Of a DNA stretch of 64,000 bases, positions 18,136-26,460 are shown in pieces. The DNA comes from an uncultured Cuneatibacter sp. (GTDB lineage: Bacteria > Bacillota > Clostridia > Lachnospirales > Lachnospiraceae). The translations under genes were made by a program, and so were the position numbers. The notes under the pieces were generated by a model. That model was not told the origin of the DNA. It did no database searches and was given only the letters and a program-made list of their open reading frames with translations. The stretch spans positions 1 to 64,000 of the forward strand of contig CAKQHB010000008.1 of assembly GCA_934234215.1 (NCBI GenBank). The letters are read 5' to 3'. Every line of letters begins with the position of its first letter. Positions within the stretch are counted from its first letter, which is position 1.

Positions 18136-19022
18136 CTTTTCAATAAAAACTTTTCAAATTCTCTGGCAGCGATGCTCTGGGGCGAATCCATGTCCCGGAT
18201 CAGCATGATATTTCGCAGCGGCATCTCCTCGGTGGTGTGGATCTGTACGACCGTTCCCAGTTTCAGATCGCTGGCAGCAAACTCTGCCGGAATAAAGCCC
18301 AGTCCCAGATTATGACGAACCGCAAGCAGGATCATATCTGTTGTCGCAAGCTCAATGTCCGGTGTAAAATTCAGCTCATGATCCGAAAAATAATGGTTCA
18401 TAAAGTTTCGCGTGATGGAATCCGATGTCAGACTGATCCACGGACATTTTGACAATTCTTCCAGAGAGACGTCCCTTCCCTGATATTCCGCAAAACGTGT
18501 GCCGCCTATCAGAATATCCTGATAGGAAGAGATGCGGGTCGCTTTCAGTGGTTTGTCCAGATTTGTTGAGGAAGAGGAGACGATGGCAAGATCCACGCGC
18601 CCCTCCCGCACTGCCTGAATGGACTCCATGGTGCTGTTGTTCAGCACTTTGAAATGCACAGAGGGGTAATGGCGGTTGAACTCCTCCATCGCCGGAAACA
18701 GACAGCAGTGTTGCGCCGTCTCCGTGGCGCTGAGGTAGATCGTGCCATTTTCCAGACTGATCATGTTGCTCAGATTCTCTTCCCCCCGGAAAAACTGGCT
18801 GCATCCGGCAGCAATATATTCATAAAAAGTGCTTCCCTCCGGTGTCAGCTTTACGCCGGTTTTGCTGCGGGTAAACAGTCTGCAGCCCAGCTCATTTTCA
18901 AGGTTATGGATCGTGCGGGTCACAGCGGGCTGGCTGGTTTTCAGCGCAGCCGCTGCTTTTGTCAGATTTTCATATTTTGAAACATAATAAAAAACACGGT
19001 AATACTCAAAATTGGAATTCAT
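18126..19022 (-). CDS. LysR-family transcriptional regulator
   Basis: 298 residues, standard LysR length. The N-terminal winged helix-turn-helix reads LTKAAAALKTSQPAVTRTI followed by LENELGCRLFTR (residues about 15-55). The rest is a periplasmic-binding-protein-like effector domain. It lies 23 nt downstream of the NSS transporter gene on the same strand, so it is probably co-transcribed with it. That order (regulator downstream of the target) is less usual than divergent transcription. The ligand is unknown; an amino acid carried by the neighbouring transporter is a reasonable guess. The C-terminus is basic (LLKRKK). Confidence 0.92.
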   Translation of the reverse strand: MNSNFEYYRVFYYVSKYENLTKAAAALKTSQPAVTRTIHNLENELGCRLFTRSKTGVKLTPEGSTFYEYIAAGCSQFFRGEENLSNMISLENGTIYLSATETAQHCCLFPAMEEFNRHYPSVHFKVLNNSTMESIQAVREGRVDLAIVSSSSTNLDKPLKATRISSYQDILIGGTRFAEYQGRDVSLEELSKCPWISLTSDSITRNFMNHYFSDHELNFTPDIELATTDMILLAVRHNLGLGFIPAEFAASDLKLGTVVQIHTTEEMPLRNIMLIRDMDSPQSIAAREFEKFLLKRKK

Positions 19023-19045
19023 GTGAAGTACCTTCTACACGCCGC

Positions 19046-20524
19046 TTATCCTTCGTGCGTTCCGGACTTTCGCTGCGAAGTGATCCAGAAGATAAGGACG
19101 AGGAATGCAACGGCAATGATCATCCAGGGGATCAGGTAGCGCAGTCCAAGCGGAGAAAACAGATCATAATATCCCTTCAGATAAATAAATACGATAATCG
19201 CCGGGATCGCATAAGCCATGTAAAAACGGATATGTGTCGGGAAAGACAAGCCTTCACCGGCATTTGCCTCAGCAAGGAAGCTGTCCCAGCCCCAGCCGTG
19301 CTTTCTGGTGCAGAACATCACATACACAAGAGATCCCAGCGGAAGCAGATTGCTGGACACGAGGAAATCCTCCAGATCCATAATGTTCGTGCCGGGGCCT
19401 AGCGGCTGGAGACCGGACAGAACATTAAATCCGAGAACACAGGGCATCGACAGCAGGCTGACGGCAAAAATATTGACGATGACAGTCTTCTTTCGAGACC
19501 ATCCCCACAGGTCAATGGCAAAAGAGGTGATATTCTCAAATACAGCAATTACCGTAGACAGTGCTGCAAAGGACAGGAACAAAAAGAACATCGCGCCCCA
19601 GATCTGACCGCCTGCCATCTGGTTAAAGATGTGCGGCAGGGTGATAAAGATCAGAGACGGACCGGAGTTCGGTTCGATGCCGTAAGAGAAGCACGCCGGA
19701 ATGATGATCAGGCCGGCAACCAGGGCAACAAATGTGTCCAACAGCGTGATATTCACCGCTTCGCCGCTGAGCGAACGGCTCTTGTCCAGATAGCTGCCGA
19801 AAATCGCCATAGAACCCTGACCGATACTCAGCGTGAAAAATGCCTGAGACATCGCGCTGAAAACGACCGTACCGATGCCCTTTTCCTTCATGGCAGCAAA
19901 ATTCGGAACCAGGTAAAACTTCACACCCTCCATCGAGCCGGGCAGTGTGACGGAGTGAATTGCCAGAACGACAATCAGCGCCAGCAGACAGATCATCATG
20001 ATCTTTGTGATCTTCTCAACACCCTTCTGAACACCGAGAGAACAAATTCCAAATGCCAGTACAACTACAAAGATCATAAATCCGGTCAGAATCCCCGGAG
20101 AAGCCAGCATATCCTGAAACTTCTGTGCAATCTCTGCATTTGTCAGAACTGTGCCCGTAAACTCGCCGGACAGAGCGCGAACAAAATAATAAAACATCCA
20201 GCCAGTCACCATCGTGTAAAACATCATCAGCAGGTAATTACCCGCCATGCTCAGATAGCCGGAATAATGCCAGCGGGTACCGGGAGCCTCCAGCGTCCGG
20301 AAAGAAGCCGCACAGCTCTTCTGGCTACCGCGTCCGACGGAAAACTCGCAGACAATGATGGGATATCCCAAAATCAGCAAAAACAACAGGTAAATCAAAA
20401 TGAAGGCAGCGCCTCCGTACTGCCCACACATGTAGGGGAACTTCCAGACATTCCCCAGACCAACGGCGCAGCCTGCGGATACCAGAATAAACCCCAGACG
20501 TGAGCCAAATTTTTCTCGTTCCAT
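19046..20524 (-). CDS. Sodium-dependent transporter, NSS (SNF/LeuT) family
   Basis: 492 residues and about 11 to 12 membrane helices. The N-terminal signature GFILVSAGCAVGLGNVWKFPY is that of the neurotransmitter:sodium symporter family, including the unwound TM1 region that binds substrate and Na. These bacterial members import amino acids (Trp, Tyr, Leu, Met or Ala in characterised cases) with Na. The exact substrate cannot be read here. AGG-type ribosome site before the ATG; a strong promoter is at 20557-20585. A TetR gene is transcribed divergently 157 nt away and a LysR gene follows, so two regulators bracket it. Confidence 0.93.
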   Translation of the reverse strand: MEREKFGSRLGFILVSAGCAVGLGNVWKFPYMCGQYGGAAFILIYLLFLLILGYPIIVCEFSVGRGSQKSCAASFRTLEAPGTRWHYSGYLSMAGNYLLMMFYTMVTGWMFYYFVRALSGEFTGTVLTNAEIAQKFQDMLASPGILTGFMIFVVVLAFGICSLGVQKGVEKITKIMMICLLALIVVLAIHSVTLPGSMEGVKFYLVPNFAAMKEKGIGTVVFSAMSQAFFTLSIGQGSMAIFGSYLDKSRSLSGEAVNITLLDTFVALVAGLIIIPACFSYGIEPNSGPSLIFITLPHIFNQMAGGQIWGAMFFLFLSFAALSTVIAVFENITSFAIDLWGWSRKKTVIVNIFAVSLLSMPCVLGFNVLSGLQPLGPGTNIMDLEDFLVSSNLLPLGSLVYVMFCTRKHGWGWDSFLAEANAGEGLSFPTHIRFYMAYAIPAIIVFIYLKGYYDLFSPLGLRYLIPWMIIAVAFLVLIFWITSQRKSGTHEG

Positions 20525-20556
20525 GAAAAACCTCCCAAATAGTATACAATAGGACT

Positions 20557-20585
20557 ATTATATATGAAAATTGGAATGGTGGCAA
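20557..20585 (-). promoter_or_regulatory. Promoter of the NSS transporter-LysR unit
   Basis: On the minus strand, -35 TTGCCA (20580-20585), 17-nt spacer, -10 TATAAT (20557-20562). Confidence 0.7.
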
Positions 20586-20605
20586 TTCGTTTAGAAAAAC
20601 TTTAG

Positions 20606-20638
20606 TTGAAAATCCACCGAATTCTAGGTATGATACCT
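20606..20638 (+). promoter_or_regulatory. Promoter and palindromic operator of the TetR gene
   Basis: -35 TTGAAA (20606-20611), 17-nt spacer, -10 TATGAT (20629-20634). The -10 is embedded in the perfect palindrome AGGTATGATACCT (20626-20638), a good candidate for TetR autoregulation; the transporter promoter is about 45 nt away. Confidence 0.6.
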
Positions 20639-20681
20639 GTAACGAAGCACAGATGACTGCATACAAGGACGAGGTTGAGGC

Positions 20682-21251
20682 ATGGCGAAGTATACACAAA
20701 AAGCAATCATGGATACGTTTCTGGCGTTACTGGAGGAGAAGACTCTGGACAAGATCACAGTGCGTGATATTGTTGAAAAGTGCGAGATCAATCGAAATAC
20801 ATTCTATTATTATTACCGAGATATTTACGAGCTGTTAGAAGAGGTCTTCCGGGCAGAGACAGAGAATTTCAGGAAGAGTCTGAGTCCGGATACGACATTT
20901 TTGGAGGAATATGAACGTGCAGCGCGAATTGTACTGACTTATCGAAAGGCGGTCATTCATCTTTACAATTCCAAGGAGCGCCCGATTCTGGAAAAGTATT
21001 TGACGGAAGTTAGCCGGGAATTTGTCGGTGGGTTCGTAGAGAAAGAGGCGGAGAATGCACCAATTTCTGTGGCAGACCGCAGATTTATCCGAGATTTTTA
21101 TTGCTATGCTCTGGTCGGTACGACGATGCGATGGATCGAAGAAGGATTACCGCCCTACGAGACGGAGCTGGTGAAACGACTGTCGGAGAGCTTTGAAGCC
21201 ACGGTGCAGGACATGATCGAACTGTGCAGCAGGCAAAAGAAAAAAGCATGA
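20682..21251 (+). CDS. TetR/AcrR-family transcriptional regulator
   Basis: 189 residues. The N-terminal helix-turn-helix runs over residues about 5-50 (ITVRDIVEKCEINRNTFYYYY), the typical TetR DNA-reading helix. The C-terminal ligand domain is all-helical and not specific enough to name an effector. It is transcribed divergently from the NSS transporter gene. A GAGG ribosome site lies just ahead of the ATG. A palindrome overlaps its own -10. Its likely targets are itself and the transporter. The stop is followed within a few bases by a long hairpin element. Confidence 0.9.
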   Translation: MAKYTQKAIMDTFLALLEEKTLDKITVRDIVEKCEINRNTFYYYYRDIYELLEEVFRAETENFRKSLSPDTTFLEEYERAARIVLTYRKAVIHLYNSKERPILEKYLTEVSREFVGGFVEKEAENAPISVADRRFIRDFYCYALVGTTMRWIEEGLPPYETELVKRLSESFEATVQDMIELCSRQKKKA

Positions 21252-21253
21252 TG

Positions 21254-21455
21254 TGGTCGAGCCTAAAATAAAAAGATACACTTGCTGTCCCACACTCCTT
21301 CCGCCGTTATTTCCGCCTGCACCGCAGCTGCAGGCATGTGCACCGTTCAAGCCTGAAAGGTGCGTTTGCACATGCGCAGCGATAGTCGATGTAGACGGAA
21401 AGGCTGGGAGTGAGGATAGCAAGCGTATCTTTTTCTATTTAGAATCACCTACGAC
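21254..21455. repeat. Long imperfect hairpin element (core family), copy A
   Basis: The whole gap between tetR and trpA folds back on itself. The left arm begins around CCTAAAATAAAAAGATAC and GCTGTCCCACACTCC; the right arm ends GGGAGTGAGGATAGC and GTATCTTTTTCTATTTAG. The inner stem GCATGTGCA / TGCACATGC closes on a loop beginning CCGTTCAAGC and ending GGTGCGTT. The loop matches the apical core of the elements at 57220 and 59528, while the stem does not. It contains no gene; it may also act as a two-way terminator for the convergent genes. Confidence 0.75.
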
Positions 21456-21460
21456 AAATT

Positions 21461-22240
21461 TTATCCTTGATTTGCCGCCTCTTTCATCCCCTTCACATAT
21501 TCCCCCACATACGGCACGGCGTCTTTTCCGTACTGTGCGATAAGCTTGACGATGGCGCTGCCGACGATGACTCCGTCTGCGCTTTTTGCCATCTGAGTTG
21601 CCTGCTCCGGTGTGGAGATGCCGAAGCCGATGGCGCAGGGAATATCGGGATTTGCCTGTTTCACCAGCTTGACCATTGCGCCGATGTCAGTTGTGATCTG
21701 GCTGCGGACGCCGGTGACACCGAGGGAGGAGACGCAATAGACGAAGCCCTCCGCTTTTTTGGCGATCATGGCGATACGGTCATGGGACGTAGGTGCGATG
21801 AGACTGATGTAATCCAGACCGTACTTGCGGCAGGCGGGGGCAAATTCTTCTTTTTCTTCAAAAGAGACATCCGGCAGGATGAGTCCGTCCATGCCGATTT
21901 CTGCGGCGGTCTTTGCAAAGCGGTCGATGCCGTAGGAGAAAACAACGTTGGCATAAGTCATGAAGACCATTGGCACAGACACTTTTTTGCGGACGCGGCA
22001 CACCATATCGAAGATAAGATCGGTGGTGACACCGTCGGACAGTGCGCGGACGTTGGCTTCCTGAATGACGGGACCTTCTGCGGTCGGATCAGAGAAGGGG
22101 ATGCCCAGCTCGATGAGATCGGCGCCTTTTTCTGCCATTTCACAGATGAGCTTTTCGGTCGTTTCCAGATCGGGATCACCGCAGGTCAGAAATGCGATGA
22201 AGGCTTTGCCGTTTTCAAATGTTTTTTTCAGATTACTCAT
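21461..22240 (-). CDS. trpA: Tryptophan synthase alpha subunit
   Basis: 259 residues. It cleaves indole-3-glycerol phosphate to indole and glyceraldehyde 3-phosphate, in complex with TrpB. The catalytic Glu and Asp are in LIELGIPFSDPTAEGP, and the phosphate site is in the late Gly-rich stretch DGVIVGSAIVK. The ATG at 22240 (NLKKTFENG follows) overlaps the end of trpB by 8 nt; a longer in-frame start would lie deep in trpB. It is the last gene of the trp operon and ends next to the long hairpin element. Confidence 0.97.
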   Translation of the reverse strand: MSNLKKTFENGKAFIAFLTCGDPDLETTEKLICEMAEKGADLIELGIPFSDPTAEGPVIQEANVRALSDGVTTDLIFDMVCRVRKKVSVPMVFMTYANVVFSYGIDRFAKTAAEIGMDGLILPDVSFEEKEEFAPACRKYGLDYISLIAPTSHDRIAMIAKKAEGFVYCVSSLGVTGVRSQITTDIGAMVKLVKQANPDIPCAIGFGISTPEQATQMAKSADGVIVGSAIVKLIAQYGKDAVPYVGEYVKGMKEAANQG

Positions 22241-23435
22241 GGAGATCCTCCCCTCTGTAGCGGGCGATGGCAGCACAGTCTTTGTCGCCGCGTCCGGAAA
22301 TATTGATGACAATGATCTGATCCTTGTTCATGGTCGGTGCCAGCTTGCGGGCGTAGGCAACAGCATGTGCGGATTCGATGGCGGGGATGATGCCCTCCAT
22401 GCGGCTCAGATATTCAAAGGCTTCGACTGCTTCCTCATCGGTGACAGGCACATATTCCGCGCGTCCGATGTCGTGAAGCCATGCATGCTCCGGTCCGATG
22501 CCGGGGTAGTCCAGACCAGCGGAGATGGAGTAAACCGGCGCGATCTGACCGTATTTGTCCTGACAGAAGTAGGACTTCATGCCGTGGAAGATGCCGAGAG
22601 AGCCGGTGCTGATGGTGGCAGCAGTCTCAAAGGTATCAATGCCGCGTCCCGCTGCTTCACAGCCGATGAGACGAACGGACGGATCGTCGATAAAGTTATA
22701 AAAAGCGCCGATGGCATTGCTGCCGCCGCCAACGCAGGCGATGACAGCATCCGGCAGACGACCTTCTTTTTCCTGCAGCTGTTCTTTGATCTCTTTGGAG
22801 ATGACAGCCTGAAAATCGCGAACCATCATCGGGAACGGGTGCGGTCCCATGACAGAGCCGAGGCAATAGTGGGTGTCAGCAATGCGGTTCGTCCATTCCC
22901 GGAAAGCAGCGGAGCAGGCATCCTTCAGTGTGCCGGTGCCGGTTGTGACCGGGATAACCTCTGCGCCCAGCAGACGCATGCGGTAGACATTCAACGCCTG
23001 ACGTTCGGTATCTTCTTTTCCCATGTAGACAACGCATTCCATGCCAAGCAAGGCTGCCGCGGTGGCAGTGGCAACGCCGTGCTGACCAGCTCCGGTCTCT
23101 GCGATCAGACGGGTCTTGCCCAGCTTCTTTGCGAGAAGTGCCTGACCGAGCACGTTGTTGATCTTGTGCGCACCGGTGTGGTTCAGATCTTCTCGTTTCA
23201 GATAGATCCTGGCACCGCCCAGATCTTCGGACATTTTCTTTGCGTAGTACAGGCGGCTCGGTCTGCCGGCGTATTCATTCAGAAGCTCGGTCAGCTCTGC
23301 CTGAAATTCAGGATCATTTTTGTAGTGCTCGTAAGCCTCGTCCAATTCAATGACTGCATTCATCAGAGTTTCCGGGATATACTGTCCGCCGTGAATGCCG
23401 TAACGTCCTTTCTTATTTGTCGTATTCTGTTCCAT
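22233..23435 (-). CDS. trpB: Tryptophan synthase beta subunit
   Basis: 400 residues. A PLP enzyme that joins indole, channelled from TrpA, with serine to give tryptophan. The PLP Lys is in HTGAHKINNVLGQA and the PLP phosphate loop is GGGSNAIGAF. The N-terminus GRYGIHGGQYIPETLM is typical of canonical TrpB1, not the TrpB2 form. It lies 15 nt after trpF and overlaps trpA, so the two subunits are translationally coupled. Confidence 0.98.
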   Translation of the reverse strand: MEQNTTNKKGRYGIHGGQYIPETLMNAVIELDEAYEHYKNDPEFQAELTELLNEYAGRPSRLYYAKKMSEDLGGARIYLKREDLNHTGAHKINNVLGQALLAKKLGKTRLIAETGAGQHGVATATAAALLGMECVVYMGKEDTERQALNVYRMRLLGAEVIPVTTGTGTLKDACSAAFREWTNRIADTHYCLGSVMGPHPFPMMVRDFQAVISKEIKEQLQEKEGRLPDAVIACVGGGSNAIGAFYNFIDDPSVRLIGCEAAGRGIDTFETAATISTGSLGIFHGMKSYFCQDKYGQIAPVYSISAGLDYPGIGPEHAWLHDIGRAEYVPVTDEEAVEAFEYLSRMEGIIPAIESAHAVAYARKLAPTMNKDQIIVINISGRGDKDCAAIARYRGEDLHE

Positions 23436-23450
23436 TTGTTTTCTCCTCTA

Positions 23451-24059
23451 TCATGATAATTCTCGGATGATCCGGATGATTTGTTTCATTTTGACAGGAT
23501 CTTTCTTTCCATCGGTCTCAATGCCAGAGCTGATGTCCACTGCGTAAGGGTGCCATCGTCGGATCGCAGTCTCGATATTTTCCGCCCGAAGTCCTCCGGC
23601 GAGAAAGTAGGGGCGACTCATCCGGGTCAGCAAGGACCAGTCAAATGCGATGCCTGTTCCGCCATTTCCATTGTCCAATAAGATGTAGTCGGCGGAAGAT
23701 CGCTCTGCAGTCTGGATATCTTCGGACTGTTCGATGCGAAATGCCTGTATAATAGGAAGGTTCGTCTGTGTGCGAAGCCATGCGATGTCGTCTTCGGTCT
23801 CATGTCCGTGCAATTGAATGAGGTCGATGGCACCGGATGCAGCAATGTGTGCGATGTCTTCCAGCGTGTTTCCACGAAAGACGCCCACTGCCGAAATATC
23901 CGGAGCCAGCAGCTTTCGAAACTGCAGTGCCGCATCCGGTGAAACCGTTCGCGCTCTGCCGGGGGCAAAGACGAATCCCACATAGTCGGGGGACAGTTCA
24001 TTTGCCGTGAGAATATCGGCATCCTGCATCATGCCGCACAGCTTGATCTTCGTGCTCAT
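23451..24059 (-). CDS. trpF: Phosphoribosylanthranilate isomerase
   Basis: 202 residues, (beta/alpha)8 barrel. It converts phosphoribosylanthranilate to the carboxyphenylamino-deoxyribulose phosphate. The N-terminal KLCGMM holds the catalytic Cys, and the C-terminal AVDISSGIE holds the phosphate-binding and late-barrel residues. It is a separate gene here, not fused to trpC. The ATG overlaps the trpC stop (ATGA). Confidence 0.95.
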   Translation of the reverse strand: MSTKIKLCGMMQDADILTANELSPDYVGFVFAPGRARTVSPDAALQFRKLLAPDISAVGVFRGNTLEDIAHIAASGAIDLIQLHGHETEDDIAWLRTQTNLPIIQAFRIEQSEDIQTAERSSADYILLDNGNGGTGIAFDWSLLTRMSRPYFLAGGLRAENIETAIRRWHPYAVDISSGIETDGKKDPVKMKQIIRIIRELS

Positions 24060-24847
24060 AATGGAGATCCTTTCAGGTCGGCAAGCAGCTGCTTTTTGTG
24101 CTCCGATCGCATGAGCGTTTCTCCGATGAGAACGGCATTTACCCCCATCTCTTCGAGGGCAGCGACATCGGCGCGGGTCTTGATGCCGCTCTCAGCCACA
24201 AAGAGAACCTCCGGCGGGACAAAGCTGCGAAGTCGTCCGCTGTTGTGGATGTCCACAGTGAAATCCTTGAGATTGCGGTTGTTGACACCGATGATTCTGG
24301 CTCCGGCGCGAAGAGCCATTTCGATTTCGTCTGCGTCGTGGGCTTCCACGAGGGCGGAAAGCCCGAGGGAGTCACACAGTTTGATGGAGTCCCGGATCTG
24401 CTCTTCGGAAAGGAGGGAGCAGATGAGCAGCACGGCGGAGGCGCCGAGCACTTTTGCCTCGTAGATCATGTAATCATCTATCGTGAAATCCTTTCGTAGA
24501 CACGGAATGTGGACAGCTTGCACGATTTCCTGCAAATAGGTGTTTTGTCCGAGAAACCACTGGGGCTCTGTCAAAACGGAAATGGCGGAAGCGCCGGCAT
24601 CTTCATAGGACTTCGCAATTTCCAGATAAGGAAAGTCCGGTGCGATCAGCCCTTTGGAGGGGGATGCTTTTTTGCATTCACAGATGAAAGACATCCCCGG
24701 AGCGGACAATGCTTTTTCAAACGGAAATCCGGTATCAGCAGGCAGTGTGCGGGCAGCGCCTCGGATCTGTTCGAGGGGAACGTTTTTCTTTGCTTCCGCG
24801 ACCCGCGCTCTTGTGGCTTCTGCGATGGTGTCTAAAATCGTTGCCAT
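24056..24847 (-). CDS. trpC: Indole-3-glycerol phosphate synthase
   Basis: 263 residues. It closes the indole ring from carboxyphenylamino-deoxyribulose phosphate. The early-barrel motif FICECKKASPSKGLI carries the catalytic Lys, and AESGIKTRAD near the end lies in the phosphate region. It is 12 nt downstream of trpD and overlaps trpF by 4 nt. Confidence 0.97.
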   Translation of the reverse strand: MATILDTIAEATRARVAEAKKNVPLEQIRGAARTLPADTGFPFEKALSAPGMSFICECKKASPSKGLIAPDFPYLEIAKSYEDAGASAISVLTEPQWFLGQNTYLQEIVQAVHIPCLRKDFTIDDYMIYEAKVLGASAVLLICSLLSEEQIRDSIKLCDSLGLSALVEAHDADEIEMALRAGARIIGVNNRNLKDFTVDIHNSGRLRSFVPPEVLFVAESGIKTRADVAALEEMGVNAVLIGETLMRSEHKKQLLADLKGSPL

Positions 24848-24859
24848 GAGAGTCCTCCG

Positions 24860-25876
24860 TTAGTGGTTGGAAGCTGCGATGAAAGCGTCCAGAGTCTTTG
24901 CAGCAGCGCCGCTGTCAATCAGTTCCTCTGCCATGTGGATGCCATCCGTAATCGAAGCAGCTTTTCCGGTAATGTACAGGCAAGCGCCGGCATTCATGAG
25001 GACGGTATCACGCTTCGGACCTTTGACACCATTCAGGATATCGCGGGTGATGGCAGCGTTTTCTTCGGGACTGCCGCCTACAAGATCTTCCTTGGAGCAG
25101 CGGGTCAGTCCGAAATCTTCCGGCTTGATGATGTAGGAATAATATTCGCCATTGTTAAATTCGCAGACGGTGGTGGGAGCGCTCATGGAAATCTCATCGA
25201 GGCGATCCTGTCCGTAAACGGCCATGCCGCGCTTGACACCGAGGCTGTACAGCACGCGGGCCAGCGGCTCTACGAGAGATTCATCGTACACACCCAGAAG
25301 CTGCATTGTCGGATGCACGGGGTTGGTCAGCGGTCCGAGAATGTTAAAGACGGTGCGGATGCCCAGCTCCTTGCGGATCGGTCCCACATATTTCATGGAG
25401 GTGTGATATTTCTGAGCGAAGAAGAAGCACATGCCCACGGTGTTCAGCAGCTCCACACACTGTTCCGGAGACTGATCCAGGTTCACGCCCAGTGCTTCGA
25501 GACAATCCGCAGTACCGCATTTGGAAGAAGCGGCGCGGTTGCCGTGCTTTGCGACCTTGACACCTGCAGAAGCAAGGATGAGTGCGGAGGTGGTGGAAAT
25601 GTTGAAGGTATGAGCGCCATCACCGCCGGTTCCGACGATCTCTAACAGATCACCGTCATAGTCTACGGTCAGTGCATGGTCACGCATGGCTGCGGCACAG
25701 CCGGAAATCTCGTCGATGGTTTCCGCTTTTGTGCTCTTAGTGGACAATGCTGCGAGGAATGCTGCGTTCTGAGTCGGTGTCGTCTCACCGCTCATGATTT
25801 CATTGATGACCGCGTAAGCCTCATCATAAGTCAGATCCTGTTTATCGACAATCTTTACAATCGCTTCCTTAATCAT
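24860..25876 (-). CDS. trpD: Anthranilate phosphoribosyltransferase
   Basis: 338 residues. It transfers phosphoribosyl from PRPP to anthranilate. The PRPP-binding signature is EIVGTGGDGAHTFNIST, followed by KHGNRAASSKCGTADCLEALG. It is not fused to trpG, unlike in enterics. The ATG overlaps the trpG stop (ATGA). Confidence 0.97.
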   Translation of the reverse strand: MIKEAIVKIVDKQDLTYDEAYAVINEIMSGETTPTQNAAFLAALSTKSTKAETIDEISGCAAAMRDHALTVDYDGDLLEIVGTGGDGAHTFNISTTSALILASAGVKVAKHGNRAASSKCGTADCLEALGVNLDQSPEQCVELLNTVGMCFFFAQKYHTSMKYVGPIRKELGIRTVFNILGPLTNPVHPTMQLLGVYDESLVEPLARVLYSLGVKRGMAVYGQDRLDEISMSAPTTVCEFNNGEYYSYIIKPEDFGLTRCSKEDLVGGSPEENAAITRDILNGVKGPKRDTVLMNAGACLYITGKAASITDGIHMAEELIDSGAAAKTLDAFIAASNH

Positions 25877-26460
25877 AATGTAGTACCTTCCTTTCTAATG
25901 TTTAAAAAGCTTCGGAGCATCTGGGGTCCGTCCGGTGTGAGAATGGATTCCGGATGGAACTGCAGTCCGTAAATATCATAATCGCGGTGGCGGACTGCCA
26001 TGATCTCACCGTCCTCCGTGCGTGCAGTGACCTGCAGCACATCGGGCATCGTCTCTTCGATTGCGGCGAGGGAATGATATCTGGCGACCGGAGCGCGTTC
26101 CGGACAATCTGCAAAGATCGGACAATTCCGGTCGAGAAGCGTTGTGGACTGTTTGCCATGCATCAGCTCTTTGGCGTAGGAGACAGTAGCTCCAAATGCG
26201 GTGCAGATTGCCTGATGACCGAGGCAGACACCGAGGAGCGGGATCTCGCTTCCCAGCTCTTTCACCACATCCATGCAGATGCCCGCGTCTTCGGGATGTC
26301 CGGGACCGGGGGAGAGGATGATGGCTTCAGGAGCCAATGCCCGAATCTCAGAAACGGTCATCGCGTCATTTCGAATAACGCGGATATCCGGGTTGATGGA
26401 GCCGATGAGCTGATACAGGTTGTAAGAAAAACTGTCGTAATTATCAATCAGTAAAATCAT
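25873..26460 (-). CDS. trpG: Anthranilate synthase glutamine amidotransferase component
   Basis: 195 residues. It supplies ammonia from glutamine to TrpE. The nucleophile Cys is in GVCLGHQ and the His-Glu pair in QFHPES. The ATG at 26460 (then ILLIDNYDSF) overlaps the trpE stop; a longer frame to 26514 would run into trpE and lacks a ribosome site. In many Firmicutes this subunit also serves folate synthesis as PabA; no pab genes are in the window. Confidence 0.96.
   Translation of the reverse strand: MILLIDNYDSFSYNLYQLIGSINPDIRVIRNDAMTVSEIRALAPEAIILSPGPGHPEDAGICMDVVKELGSEIPLLGVCLGHQAICTAFGATVSYAKELMHGKQSTTLLDRNCPIFADCPERAPVARYHSLAAIEETMPDVLQVTARTEDGEIMAVRHRDYDIYGLQFHPESILTPDGPQMLRSFLNIRKEGTTL

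Noticed and set aside
22065..23456. 463-codon plus-strand frame opposite trpB/trpA
   Set aside because: Antisense to strongly conserved trp genes; no motifs of its own.
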